A stretch of DNA of 64,000 nucleotides from Callipepla californica brunnescens. Lineage: Eukaryota; Chordata; Aves; Galliformes; Odontophoridae. The translations under genes were made by a program, and so were the position numbers. The notes under the pieces are model-generated. The model worked only from the letters and a program-made list of their open reading frames with translations. It did not search any database and was not told the DNA's origin. The stretch lies in NCBI GenBank assembly GCA_023055505.1, contig JALIRH010000038.1, positions 4,348,327 through 4,412,326 of the forward strand, read 5' to 3'. Every line of letters begins with the position of its first letter. Position 1 is the first letter of the stretch. Positions 33,601-47,195 of this stretch are shown here, one piece after another.

Positions 33601-36600
33601 AACAAAAAACAAACAAGAACCCTTGATACAATAACCACCTCAAATTCTTTTATGTTCTGGTGGTCCTAGCTGCAGTCTCAATTTTGTCTCACTTCCCAGA
33701 TTCATAAAACACATCAATTGTTAAGATTTACAGTCAGGATATTTCATTCTCTTTTACGAATGATTTCAGGTGCAGCCATACTTGTGAAATTCACTACAGT
33801 GTTTTAAAAATAAAGAAATTTAAAATCAAAAGATGAAGCTTCATGATTCTAAAATGGATGTAATGTATGAGATAATACTTCTCTCTTTGCAAGTACTGTA
33901 GACTTCAAGCCTAGTATTCCCACTGCTAGTAAAGTCCACAGGCTTTGCAATAAGTGTGAAGGTCTCTGGATAGAGTTTTGTCAGGAATGCTTTGTCTGAA
34001 CTTTTCTTGACCTGCCTGCAGCTGTTTATACTTGGTTCAATGGTCGCATCAATTTTCTTCTGGCTAAGTAGATATAACTAATTTATTTAGTTTATCTTTT
34101 TAAGGTGCAATCATAACTTTAGTAGTGTTAGGTATTTGTTTTTCAGTTTAGAATGAGATACTTACGGTTTTAAGATAACGATGTAGAGCAGAGAAGTAGA
34201 GACAACTGTTTAAAATAGCAGAAACTTTAAGAGCTGGAAACAAAGGATGAGGCAAAGGAGAAGGGTAATATCAGGTAACATGGGATAGACAAGTGAAAAA
34301 AAAAGAGAAAGCTGTCAAACATAAAAATGATTCCCAGTGAATTACAGAGCAAGGAAGAAGAAACTCTCAGCATTAACACTGTATTTCTGTATTTACCGTA
34401 TGGATTTCAGTAGCACTCCCCCCTCCGCATCTGCCAGAATACAACACTGACCCTTGGACTTAAAGGAGCAAGCAATACCAGGAAAAGCATCAAAGCTAAA
34501 TATGTGCATAACAGTTTCATTTGTAATACTGTTACTACAGATACCTTTTTTCGATAAAATTAATTTTTCCCTTTTCTGTAATGATTTCAGCTGAACTAAT
34601 AATAATTATTGAATAAGATTATTAAAATAACCACTATACTAACAATAAATTCTTCACTGTACAAAAGGTGTGTTTCCTCTTTGCTAATAGACAAGATTTT
34701 CATATAACAGTCTAAACTGAAAGGAATAAAAAAATGAGAGGTAAAAGCCTTCTAGATGGCTGCAGCTTCTATCTCTGATAGATTTTTTGCATGCCCTTTA
34801 AAAACTGATCATGAATAGAAAAGTAATGATGGTCAGCTTAGTTCCCAATGTGTAAAAGCTTAATGACATCTGAGTAGCTCTAGGGTATCCAAGGAGTTGG
34901 CAAGTATGAAATAACACCTATGAGTGACTAGTATTCCTTTCTGGACTGTCAGCAGAAGGGTAGTTAAAGTAATCTAGGGAATCTCAAATGGCGTTAGAGG
35001 TCTCCATTCAAGGAACTAATTCCTAAAAAACGCTACTAAATCTGACTCATGGGAGGCCACCCAGAGAAGGTCCACTAAATTTAAACCCTCTGAATTCTTA
35101 GCTATTTTCAGATAATATTTGACCCCATTTTATTTTGCCTCCCTATCCAATTACAAATTCTATGTTAAAATACTGTTCTGAATTCAGGCAAAATATCAGA
35201 GGAAAGTATTACTGGTAATTATAGTCTTGAAATGCAGTTTAATTTGTTATCTGCCTGTAATAGTGATTTTAAAATTTTTCAAAGTACAAACTTCATCACA
35301 AGACCATGATTTTAATACTAGACTAAATTACTTCCGAATTTGCACTCAGATCTACAGATTCTTAAGTATTCTTTCAGCTTTCTCTTACTTGGTTTTCCAC
35401 AAGTTTTTGTATGAGTAATATTGTCTATATTTAAGAAATTGAAACCTTTTCAGTATAATTCATATTGCAACTGAGAATGTGAAACATTTAAAATATAATT
35501 TGTATCATAACTGTTGTTTCTCTGACAACCACTGGTCAGAAACAATTTGCTAAAGGTGACACCATTTGTGATGATAACATCTTCAGTACTCAAAAAAAAA
35601 AAAAAAAAGATTTCTAATCAGTTTTCTTTCTGGTTTTATGCTTTTTAAAATAATCAGAAGAAAGTCTTTAACTGTTTTAATTTTTAAACAATGTCTTTAA
35701 TTTTTAAACATTAAAATTCTTACTCTGATTGCAAATTTGCATAAAAGCTGGATAAAGATCAGCTTTAGATTATCTTTCATTCAAGTCATGTTAGTGTTGC
35801 AGGGGCATAACATAATTTCTAAGATGACTACCACAAGCTGTTAGCTCAGAAGTGCTAGTTATAAATTAGAACTTAATTTTTGAAATACAATTCAGAGTCA
35901 CTACTCTGTCATGTTTTTCTCCGTATGAGCTGCAGTAGAAAAAGAAGAAAAAGGAAAAATTGAACACTTTAAAACCTTTTGATTCATATTTTTGGATCAT
36001 CTTTTCAGGTCAGTGCTTTTATTCAATTTCCCTGCACTTTCTTTCTAGACAAGAAAATATCTATTTCATATACGAAAGGAACTGCTTTCAGAAGCACTAT
36101 AGTGATAGCTGCCTTACGTGGTAGTGAAAGAAGTCTAGATCCAAAACCCATAAAGAAGAACTAATGTTTTTTATAAAGACTTTGCATTATTCACCCCCAT
36201 TCCTTAGTACAAAACAAATTTTAATCAACAACCATTACTTGCAGGTGAATGGCAAATTTAGATGGCACTATCTGGGGTTGATTAAGTCGCAAGTGGAGTG
36301 AAGAGAAAGAGGACAATCTGTTTGTGAACTCACTGAATCAAGCCAACATTGAGGAAAACTCCCCATAAAGACAGACAGTAGCATATGTGGCATATACCGA
36401 TGTTGATCTTGGGGTTGATAAGAAGATGATTCTTTCTCCAATCTGCTAGGTGCAATATTTATTTTTTTCATACCAGGGATTCATGGTCTCATTTTCCTCA
36501 GATTTAATAGAGAAAATTTTCATGTTCTTTGTTCATATAATGCTCGTCTCCACGCAGAACTTTGGAAAAGCCAAATACATATTAAGATCTGATCCTAAAA

Positions 36601-37253
36601 TCTTCTTCTGATCATTGTTTTCAATTATATCTTTAGAAACTCCTGTCTTAAACCTAGATTGATGTCCATGTATTACCTGAATTTCTTTAAAAAAAGAAGA
36701 ATCAGAAGTGTAAAATAAGTAGTTTACCAGGAAGTAATGATTATATCTGAATTCTAAGGGATTTATTTTTCAATAGATTTTTGAATGTTTATGTGCTTTC
36801 AGGTGTATGATGACGTTTATTTTGGTATCTTATATTACTGATTTAAGTTTTCTGATGCTGGAAACCGATCTTTTTCCAACCTAACTCTAGTTTTGTTGCT
36901 TATTAAACATATATTTTCCCCCTCTAATGCTACAAGTATCTTCACCTCAACACTGCTGATTTTAATCTTATTTAAAACCTATATTTTGAATGTTCTTGCT
37001 GATGTATCTTCAAAATTCTTTACTTTTATAATATCTGAGCATCATTAACCTATTGATTTTAAGCTTTGAAGCTTTTTCTGTATAACAGCAAAATACAAAA
37101 TTCCTTCTTTTTTTTTTTTTCAAACCAGTTATCTGATTTTTTTTCTTATAAGTCTCACAGTTACTTTTTATATACTTCTTTATCCTCCATCATAAAACTA
37201 AGCTATGATGAAACTCATCCCTGATTTCACTAAAGGAGGATTTTTCACATCAG

Positions 37254-37277
37254 TTAGCTAGCTTGACAGCTAGCTAA
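37254..37277. repeat. 9-bp perfect hairpin
   Basis: TTAGCTAGC, loop TTGACA, GCTAGCTAA. It is short, and no terminator or regulatory role is claimed. Confidence 0.6.
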
Positions 37278-38409
37278 TACATTTTCCAATGATGGATACA
37301 AGTATGTTATTAGAACAAATGCTTACAGTTTTTAATATAATTCTGATCAAATAATATTTATGAAGGATTAAAAGGCAAAACTCTGCAGAGAAAATTCTGG
37401 TAGATGAATCTTCTCTCTTGCAAATAGTGTACAAAATCCTTCTTTTGATTCTATTTTAATAACTGTTTCTGAACTTAAGTTTCTCAAGGCACCTTATTTC
37501 ATTAAAGGAACAGCTCATACAGTTGTGACTGAATGAGCTTTAGCAGTCTAAACTAGCATAGAATCTGTAGGTGCAGGAAGACAGAAACTATGATAGAAAC
37601 AATTCAGAAAGGAATGTAAAAGGAAAAAAATGTGGATATACAAATATAAAAGAGTATTTCAATCAGAAACTCATCACAAACTGGTATGTGATTGCTAAGA
37701 TGTAACATGTTTTGTAATTATTTTTCAAAATTTAGGGTGTTACTTCTGATTAAAACAAACAAAGCAATTCTCATCTTAAGAAATGCAGGGAGAAAATGAA
37801 AAAATGGCTCAAGGGTTGAGAAAAGGACAAGGAGATTGGTCATCAGTTACTATCATAACTGATAGAGACTCAGCACAGGAAGAGTAATATAATTCATCTC
37901 TTACTAAAAACAGACAAGAGAGTGAGAAAATAAAAGCACATGCACTCATCCTCTGTTTGTTACTACTGAGAGGAACTTGGAAACAGGGATTGAGGATTGC
38001 AATCAGTTCACAATGCTTTCTCTCTGCCATTCCTTCCTTGAACATTTTCCTTGTTCTCACAGGAGCAAAATACTTCACAAAATAATTCAGTGCAGGCTTC
38101 CTACAGATTGCCAGTCTTCAAAACCTGCTCAAACATGTCTTCATAGTACAGTCCATCCTTCATAAGTGGACTACACCACCTTGGTTCTCCATGGGTGGCA
38201 GCTCACACATCCTTCCTTCTCCACTGCAGTCTCCTCCTTATGCGCTGCAATATCCTTCAGGCCTCTTCCACTGCTGTCCTGTGGGTTCTTCTATGTCTGC
38301 ATGTAGATATTGGCTTTGTGTGGTGTCTGTGGGCTGCGGTAGGAGTCCTGATACACCATGCACCTCTCCAATTGTCTATGCTTTTTTTTTTAATTATTTT
38401 TTAATTTTT

Positions 38410-38900
38410 TTTCTGGCTGTGACCATCTATCCAACTCTTTATCCACTGAAGGTTCCAGCCATCAAATCCATAACTCTTTAATTCCGAGATAAGAATGTTG
38501 TATAAGACCATGTCAAAAGCCTTGCAGATGTCCAGGTAGACAACATCAGTTTCCTTTCCTTTGTCTACTGATGTCGCCACTCCATCATTGAAGGCCAGCA
38601 GACTGTCCAGGTTCATCTGCCCTTGGTCAAACCATGCTGGCTGTCTTGCATCACCTTCTCATCTTGTATGTGCCATAGTGTTTCTTCCAGGAGGATTTTT
38701 TATGTGATCTTCACAAGTGCAGATGTGAAACTCACCGGTCAGTAACTCCACAAGTTTTTCTTTCTCGCTTTCTTAAAACTGGGAGCAGTGTTTCAGTTTT
38801 TCTGGTCACTGAGGACTTTATCTGACAGTGTGACTTTTCAAATATGATGAAGAATGGCTTGGCAACTATATCAGCCAGTTCCCTCAGGTCTCTGGGCATC
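38410..38900 (-). mobile_element. CR1 LINE fragment, reverse transcriptase N-terminal half
   Basis: The minus frame 38401-38616 reads VDKGKETDVVYLDICKAFD, matching the CR1 motif A region (usual LDFSKAFD, here LDICKAFD), then WIDGHSQ. Further upstream on the minus strand (38617-38840), the DNA matches the 'gtgatgcaagacagccagcatggttt' type region and the 'ctgctcccagttttaagaaa' region. It lacks the catalytic second box, C-terminus and 3' UTR, so the 3' part was lost. Confidence 0.82.
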
Positions 38901-40784
38901 TAAACTTTCTGGATGGAAATGAATGCAGATCAATGGGGAAGTCTGCCACAGCCAGAGTCTACATTCACTATTTCTGAACTCTAACTCATGGCAATAGCTG
39001 AAAGGGTATATGTAGAGCTCCAAAAAAAGAAGTGTCTTTTTTTCCTTACTGTTAGAAGAAGATAAAGGTGTTCTCACTGCTATTTTTTTCCTGTCAACAG
39101 TACTTGGAATCCATTTCTTTTTCTAATCAATAGCTCAACTGGCTTCTCCAATACACGTAGGACATCTTTAAGCTGTAGTAATGCCTCAATTGGTTCTTTT
39201 TTAAAAGGCTTTTTTTTTTTTTTTTGCCTGCAAGTGAGGAGATACCTTCTAATGTATTAAATGAGCTGTTCGCAGTGAAAGATGGAAGGTTTTGCTCACC
39301 CATGAGGAACTAAAAATTGCATGGTATCCTGTGGGGTTTGGTTTAGACAGTAACTTGAACATTACTTCAGACTTAAAATATTCTACAGTGATTCTTCAGC
39401 TAAATCCATTTGCTGTGTCAGAAGGTGAGAGGTAGGTCAGCAGACCAGACACATAACATCTTCTTGTAAAGATGAAGAATTTATTAAGACCCAGTGAAAG
39501 GAAGACCATGTTTCAGTTTATTAAAGACAAAGAGAGGACCTTTACAAGAGGGGAGGAATAGGATAGCTCCCAAGGCTGGTGTCATATTTTGAAGTATTGT
39601 AAGGCACAGTTTGATTTTTTTTTTTTTGTGAGAATAAACCTTTCTGAAACTTCAGAAAAGTTTGAGGTTGTTCTTGCATTTTTAGTTTTTCAGAATTTTA
39701 CGCACATATCATTATAACACTGGCAGAATTCTATGCCTGATGAGATATTGGTGGTTTTTTTCATGTCTCTTAAGAAAGACCTTCTGCTCAGGAAATACAG
39801 AGTGCAGGGACACTGAGCAGCTACTTCTTCCTCTGTAGTTCATCCCACCCTGCTGAGTAGACAAGACAAAGGTTCCAATAGTACAATTGGCTTGCTCTAC
39901 TGATAAGCTCCAGTGGATATTCGCGGTCTGACCTCAGAGTGATGAAGCTTTAAAACCTTGGGCTTTTTGTAGATTCCTGAGTTTTCCAAATGTCTCAGTT
40001 TCTGCAGACTTGTAGAACTGATTCCTTAGTTTTCTGTTTTCCCTCTCTTTCCCTTATTCTGCAAGCCAGTATAATTGCAAGACTATCCAAGAGTATGCTT
40101 GTTAATAAAAAGGTTTTTTTAGTCTAGTGTTTAGAAATAACTCATGATCTTCTGCTAGTTCAGATTATATAAATGTATCATATTATAAAATGATGCTGTT
40201 GTGTTTGCGATTTTGAAGTCAAACATCTTTAACAAGGAAATCTAAAAGTGTTATTAACTATTTTTTTAATGTAAATATTGTAAGCATTAATAATTTCCTT
40301 GATCAGCAATCTTTGGACTGAATGACATTTATCACATTAAAAAAAAAAAATATCCTCATACTTTGTACACTGGAAGTAGAAGCTAGGTGCCACCGTGTAG
40401 ACAAACTAATCCAATTACTTGACAAAATACAAGTTTCTGTCAGACTAGAAGAATAATCTTGCAAACTACAAAAGCACAAATGTTTCTGACACCTGCAAGG
40501 AGAAAAAAAATCCTAGATTTTGATTGTTTGAGATTGTAGTATTGGATTTTGTGACTTGAGTTCTGCTGATCGTTATTCAGCTGTACTTGCAGACTCATGC
40601 CAAAGGCATATCTTTTGCCACTAGAAGGATATTGATCAGATGAAAGATTGCACTAGTGTTAAAATCTCCAATTTTATTTGTGGTTTTAGCTAAATGATGT
40701 AGCTTCTTCTTGACTTGAGCTGGTGTCTGACTTTTCACATTATTTAGTAATGATACAGGGAGGATAGCTTTTGGATCAAGCATT
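38901..40784. other. Intergenic DNA, nothing recognised
   Basis: T-runs lie at about 39209-39226 and 39617-39628. No feature is supported. Confidence 0.5.
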
Positions 40785-41722
40785 GTCTGCACAGCTGGAC
40801 CCAGGACTGTAGTTAGTGCTGCGAAGTGCAGCTGGACACCAGTAATGACCAGAGTACACTAGGATTAATACTGGAGCACGTCTTGTTAACAACTTGATTA
40901 ACAATCCGGACAATGGTGTCGAGTGCAACACCTGTAAGTTTACAGATGACACAAAACTGGAGGGAGTTGCTGACTCACCAGAAGGCCATGCAACCATCCA
41001 GAGATTCCCTTTCAGACTGGAGAGATGGGCTGAAAGTCTTGTACCTGTCAGCAATTAAAAACATGCGTGTCACTATATGTTGGCAGTCACCAAGTTGTAC
41101 AGTCACTGCAGAAAAAGCCCTGCTGACCCTGTTTGAAGCTGAACATGGGTCAGCAGTGTGCCCTTGCTGCTGGGAAAGCTAATGGTATTCTTGGCCTCTG
41201 TAAGCAAATTATCACCAGCAGGTTAAAAAAAAAAAGATCATTCCCCTCTACTAAACTTTGTTGAGGCCACATCTGGAGTAATGTGTTAGTTCTGCCCCCC
41301 CTGTTATGTAAGAGATCTAATTATACTTAGAAAGAGTTCAGTGGATGGCTTTCAAGATCATCAAGAGACCGGAGGACTAATCCTATGCAGAAAGGCTGAG
41401 AGACTGAGGACTATTCAGTCTAAAAAAGCTGAGGCTTTTTTTTTCCCAGTATAAATATCTGAAGGGAGAGTACAAAGGGGATGAAACCAGGCCCTTGTCA
41501 GTGGTGCCTAGGGCCAGGTCAAGAGTCAGTGGGCACAAACTGGAACACCATAGGTTATATTTAACAATCAGGAAATGCTTTACTCTGCAGATAATAGAGG
41601 AGGTTTCCACAGAAGTTATGGAATCTCCTTGGAGATCTCCAAAAACCACCTAGACATGGTTCTGACTAAGATAACATACAGAGGTCCCTTCTGACTTTAA
41701 ACATCCTGTGATAGAATAGTAA
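40785..41722 (+). mobile_element. CR1 LINE, reverse transcriptase box to 3' UTR
   Basis: The text starts in the RT region. 'aagtttacagatgacacaaaactgg' style sequence at about 40935-40959 is the FTDDTKLE counterpart of the catalytic FADD box. It runs through the 'gggtcagcagtgtgccc' segment (about 41147), the C-terminal region 'aaggctgagagactgagg' (about 41391) and the 3' UTR to a weak octamer region 'cctgtgatagaatag' near 41720. It has many stops, an A-run at 41225-41236 and a T-run near 41432. It is an old copy, related to 12755-13418. Confidence 0.85.
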
Positions 41723-44700
41723 ACGGTGGCTTTGTTTGCTCATTTGCATTTTATTTTTCAGATAGGATCTGACTACACTTGAAGCATCATAAATTTAAGT
41801 TGAATGACTCTTATGAAAGTAAAGGGAAGGAAGAAACAAGAAAGGAAGATTAAAAATAAATATGAAAGTAAAATGAAAATGTGGAATCTTAGTATTTCCA
41901 GGATACATTACCAATGGTACAACTACAAAACAATGGTACTACTACAACTAAACATAGAGCTTAAAGGCTGTAACCTTCACACAAACTATCTTTCATTAGA
42001 TAATAAAAAAAGTTCTTGCATACACAGTTCCTATTTGTAACCAAAACAAGGCCACCAAACAATTAGTTACGTGCTATTACTGGCACTCAAATACTGGGTT
42101 TAATATTACGTGGATTAAAAAAATAATAATAATTGGACTTGTTAACTTCATATAGAACAGAATGACAATGTTTATTCAATTTTGCCTAGAAAGCACAGTA
42201 AGTTTTCCACATGTACTTACATGTTCAAGTAGAACAAATGAGGTCTAACTTTTGAAAGAAAGGTCACACTTCCTAGATAGATTAAAAAAAAAAAAAAAAG
42301 CTAACAGATAACAGATATATATAAATTCAGGATAAATATTTGATACAGTAATGCAAACTGGATTACAAAGTATTTGAAAGATTTCACATTTCAAATAGTG
42401 TACAAATGCATACAGGATATCTTTCATTCTACAGTGAGCTTAGGCATAATGTATGCATGCTGACATGTAGCATCGATTTTTCCTTATGTATGGCTGTATT
42501 AATTTTTAAAGTTCACGCAGACAAATGTGGACCGTTCAGGAACAGAAGCAAGCAAATGAATAAGATCCTCAATGGAAACCTACATTAGTAAACTTATGTT
42601 AATAGATGTGTGCATTTAAAAAAAATAATTCATTTTTGTTGTTGGTGGGTTTTTTATTTTATTTGTTAATAGTTTTTTAAAGTGTAGCAACTTCTTCTAT
42701 ACTTTCATAGTTACAGATTTTACATTCACAGTCTTGCTTTAAATTTTAATTCTTATCCAAGGAGGAGAATATCTGTACAAGTAATATTTTATAAACTTAT
42801 CAGCTTATGGTGCTGGTTTTCACTGAAAGCAGTAAATAAATAAGGTAAATAAATAAATTCAACTCTGTAGCAAGTTCATTATAGACAAGTTTAAAAATAG
42901 CATCTGCTGTGTATTATGCAACCAAAAGAAACAGAATATATATCATGCAAATTATTTAGAACAATTCATCACTACATTGAAAATGCAGTAGGGGAATGTT
43001 CTCTCTTGTAAACTTACAATGCACGGCAGTCTTCTTCATCTATCTTTCTGGTTTGCCCAGCCTGACACAAGAGACTTTCATCAAATTGTACAAAGTATTT
43101 CAAGTTTTTTTTATCTTGGAATTTTTATTGTCACTGCACATATTGCTGAAGAAATACATGATGAAAATGTCACTTTTGCAGTGTGATTGCTAATTGGCAC
43201 TCCTATTTATACAGCTACATAAACCATTGGAAAACAGGTTTTCCTGCCAAGTGATATTCACTCACTATGTATATGCTTATTTATTCTCTGTTAAAGGGAT
43301 TTTCCTGCAGGATTTAAAAGGTCCTTCAAAATCTCTTTACAAGAGTACAGATGCTTCATATCTTCCCAGAAAAAAAGGCCATAGATTGATAATTGATTGT
43401 TTACTTTTATTTTTTTTTAAACTAATAATCTTGTTAAAGAATTAATCTCTTTAGACAGAGATTAATGACAGCTTAAAACCTCCACTTCATTAAGGTTTCA
43501 TTGGCTGCTTTTGGAATTAGAAAGCAAAATAATGGGAAAGCCAGCTGTGGTTCCACTGATTCTTTTATTGAGGGGAAACCAATTTCATTTATTAACCAAT
43601 ACAAATAAATCTACTGGTAATTAGACCAGTGTTCTATTAAGTTACAAAAATAAGGCCAAATACTGATAATCTAAGTGAATAGATTTGGTGTTTTATACAA
43701 CCTTAGTCTTGTTGAATCAGCAGTTAGTAGGATAAGCTTTGGGCTTTTTTGGATATTTTATCCCACAAATTCCAGAATTCCCTTCATTGGTAAGCCAGGA
43801 CTAATTTGAAGTCAACAACAAAAATGCCCCAAACATACAACAGAACTTTCAAACCATATGTGAAAATGCAGAAATGGTTACTGGGTGGTTTATTTCACTT
43901 TCTGTGAGACTGAATATATAATGGAGGCGTGACAGCTGTATCTCCTCTAACAGAATGTGAATCTGAGAAATTTAATTCAATTTTGAAGAAGTGATTCACT
44001 CTTATTCATAACAAAAGGTTAGTTTTGTGACAGGATTTGAAGGAATGGGATTAGGTAAAGATGGTAAAGAAGGAACTTTCTCAGTTAGCAGTACTAAATA
44101 AGCTATAGGAAAGGACAAAATTGTCACTCTTTAGGACGATAGTTAAAGATAGTAGCCACATAATATGTTTTCTACAAATACACTTCATGCTCTGGCAGCA
44201 TTTGGCTAGCTGAGTAGTTGATCTCCTCCTCTTTGGGACTATATCTTGTGAATGAAACTACTATTTGTACTACATATCATTACTTCTAGAGATGTCACCA
44301 GGTAAAACAAAAAACTTTGTGTTGAATCAGTGATGTTATCTACAAGTGCTTTCTAAATTGCAAAAACTGTGTTTCATTTATTTCTCTGGGTAAATTGCTA
44401 TATTGTTTCTAATAACAATAATAATAATAAATAACACCAGTAATAACAATAAAATAAATCTTGAGCACTTACAGCTTGAAAAAATGAAATGACGATCAAC
44501 TTTTATTTTCCCCAAAAAGGACTACCAGAGAATTTATCTTAAAAGATAAGTCAGAGAGATAAGTTATGCCAGAGGGGAACACTATACTTGTTTCCTCCTG
44601 GATTATTTATTGTTCTTATATTAAAAAAAACTATTTTACCAAGTAAAAATTTTAGACTACATTAAGAAGACTTCTATGTATTCAATCTATGCCTAGAGTT

Positions 44701-46501
44701 TCTCGATAGATCAGATAGAAGAGAAAATATTGATTAATCACACATTACTTCCTGATGCCATGGTGATACTGTGAAACTTGATAGCAAAGATGAGGGAGCA
44801 CTCCTGCTAAGCTTGCCTAATGTGTTAGGCTTGTCATCGTACATCCTATCTCAGCTGTAAAATTATTAAGTCATCAAACTTTAAAAACATCTTATGTACA
44901 TAATCTGATCCTAAAGCAGATGTCTGTTCTGGACACAGGTGTTGGATATGTGGTCTGCAAAAAGCATTGCCTTCCAAAAGTATACTTTTAGGCATAATTT
45001 TCCTAATTCCTAAATCCTTATTTTCCTGCAACCTAGAAGCTGGTGGTTTCCTTCATGTTGGTGGGTGGAACGTCTCAGTTACCATCTTAACTTACCCGTT
45101 CTCAGTGGAAGGGTGACTTGACAATTGTCACCTTCTCATCTCTTCCACTGACAGCCTCCTCCAAGAAAGAGTAGAGTAGCTAATATCTATCTCAACCTCT
45201 GAAGGCAAATTTACCCAGTAACTCCATCATCATAATCAATCAGAGATCAGTATTCTGAAAAATAAACAAAAAAAATAGTTATTAATGTAGCATGCCAAAT
45301 ATTGATAGGGATGCTGAGGAATTACAGAATAGTAATATAATTAATGTATTATTTTCAGTGAGGTATCTTTATAATTTTTATCGTGCTACATATTACCTGA
45401 TTTTGAGTAGCTAAAAGCTGGTACAATAGAAGAAAATTTATTATTAAAAAGTTATTATTATATCTGTACTTCAGGAAAAAACAAAAGAATATATATATAT
45501 ATATGTATAATTAAATACGTAATACAAAATCCTTCATAATATTTGAACTCATTATTGCTTATGTTTGGTAAGCAGTTCAGATACAAATTTCAAGTCTTTC
45601 TGGAAGGATAATAATCAAGGGTAGCAAACAGATCTATTTCCTGTCTGCTGCCCAGAAACTTGCACTTAAATACAGAAAATTTGTGTAAGAAATGTTACAG
45701 ACTCTTTTCTACCTCTCATTTCACTGCTTATCTCAAAAGCAGCTTGGTCTAGAAACTTCAAGTTTATTATATTAACTAAGCCCGAAGGTGAACTATGCAC
45801 AAGGGTATATGCTGTGTGCCCAATTTAAAAATTATTTGAAGAGGAAAAAGAAATTAACTTCTGGATGCTATATAAAATCCCTGCAAAGATAATAGCTTTA
45901 ATGAAGTGTTCTTAACAGCCTGTGGGATTCACAATCTCAAGAAGACTCAAAAGCTCAGTGTCACAGTAGATCATGGATGTGTACATGCCCAATCGTCACT
46001 TTTTAGTCAGCACAAATCCTTGTTATTCACTGTTTTCCTACATTTCATTCTCATAAAAATGTCTCCCATGACAACATATTTCAAAGGATTTAATAGATGG
46101 TTACTTCCCAAATTCCCTGTTTTCTAGCTTTCAAATTTTGTCAAGTAAATTTTGTCCAGCAAATTTTGCCTAAGATATGCACATGTGGAAGTGCCGTCAT
46201 TCAGCTGTTCTTGATCCTGAAGCTTAAAAATTCTTTCTGTAAGGTCTTTAATAGTTACAAGGGTAGCAAAAAAAAAAAATAATAGTAACCATATACCTTG
46301 AGGCATGGACTTAGAAAAACACATGTACAATATTTTCCAGACATCTGCATTTGTAGCAATATTAAGAGGTTATGTATTTTATGGGAAAGAACTCACCTAT
46401 AAGGCATATTTACCTACATATAGAATCACACCATATCAAAATAGTAGCTGACTTAGTGCACTGTACAGCATGTTCGGCATCTATCTGACCTTGGATGTTT
46501 T
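41723..46501. other. AT-rich intergenic DNA, nothing recognised
   Basis: About 4.8 kb without a recognised element. Simple repeats: a 16-base A run at about 42284-42299, (AAT)n at about 44412-44430, (AT)n at about 45490-45505 and an A run at about 46268-46280. Confidence 0.5.
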
Positions 46502-47195
46502 AGAAGAATCATAAAGTCATAGAAGGTTGGAAAAGACCTCTTAGACCATCTAGTCCAACCATCCACCTACCACAAACATTGACCACTAAACTGCATCCCT
46601 AAGTACTACACCTACCCCTTCCTTAAACAATTCCAGGGAGATCAACTTCCCCAGGAAGTCTGCTTCAATGCCTAACCACTCTTTCTGAGAAGAAATTCTT
46701 CTTAATATCCAACCTGAACCTCCCCTTGTACAACTTGAGGCCATTCCTTCTCATCCTATTGCTATTACATGGGAAAAGAAGCCAACACCCATCTCACCAC
46801 AGTCTCCTTTCAGGCAGTTAAAGAAGGCTATAAGGTCTCCCCTGGCCTCCTCTTCTTCAGACTGAACAATTTGAGTTCTCTCAGGTACTTCTTATAAGAC
46901 CATCGTGATCAATTGCCAGCTGCATTTAACTCCATTCTCCATGAATCTCTGGACCCACCCCTCCAGCAAGTTCTCTTCCTAGCTAACTGTGTGCCTGTTT
47001 AAACCATGGATTGCTACATTCTCCAGGAAAATGCTGTGGGAAACAGTGCCAAAGGTTTTGGTGAAATCTAGGTAGATTATGTCAACACCTGGTCCCTCAT
47101 CCACCAGGCGGGTCACTTGCTCATAGAAGGAGATGAGGTTGGTCAAATAGGACCTGCTTTTTTGTGGACCCATGCTTGCTGGGCCTGATCCTCTT
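46502..47195 (-). mobile_element. CR1 LINE, RT fragment to 3' UTR with internal deletion
   Basis: The 3' end is at 46502-46545: 'agaatcataaagtcatagaaggttgg' style complement of octamers plus 3' UTR, close to the copy at 10027. The minus frame 46979-47173 reads KSRSYLTNLISFYEQV and YLDFTKTFGTVSHSI, the RT motif A region with FTKTFG in place of FSKAFD. Between about 46896 and 46905 the sequence jumps from the C-terminal region to the RT, so most of the catalytic part is deleted. Confidence 0.88.

Larger units (their letters stand above)
28168..38409. other. 10-kb stretch free of recognisable transposons
   Basis: No CR1, LTR or DNA transposon is recognised. It contains only simple repeats (listed separately), a pyrimidine-rich patch at about 29208-29280, an A/C-rich tract at about 33537-33625 and a 17-base A run at 35592-35608. 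No open frame here exceeds about 100 codons. The part at 38165-38395 is pyrimidine-rich and less AT-rich, and may be an unrecognised repeat next to the CR1. Confidence 0.5.
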
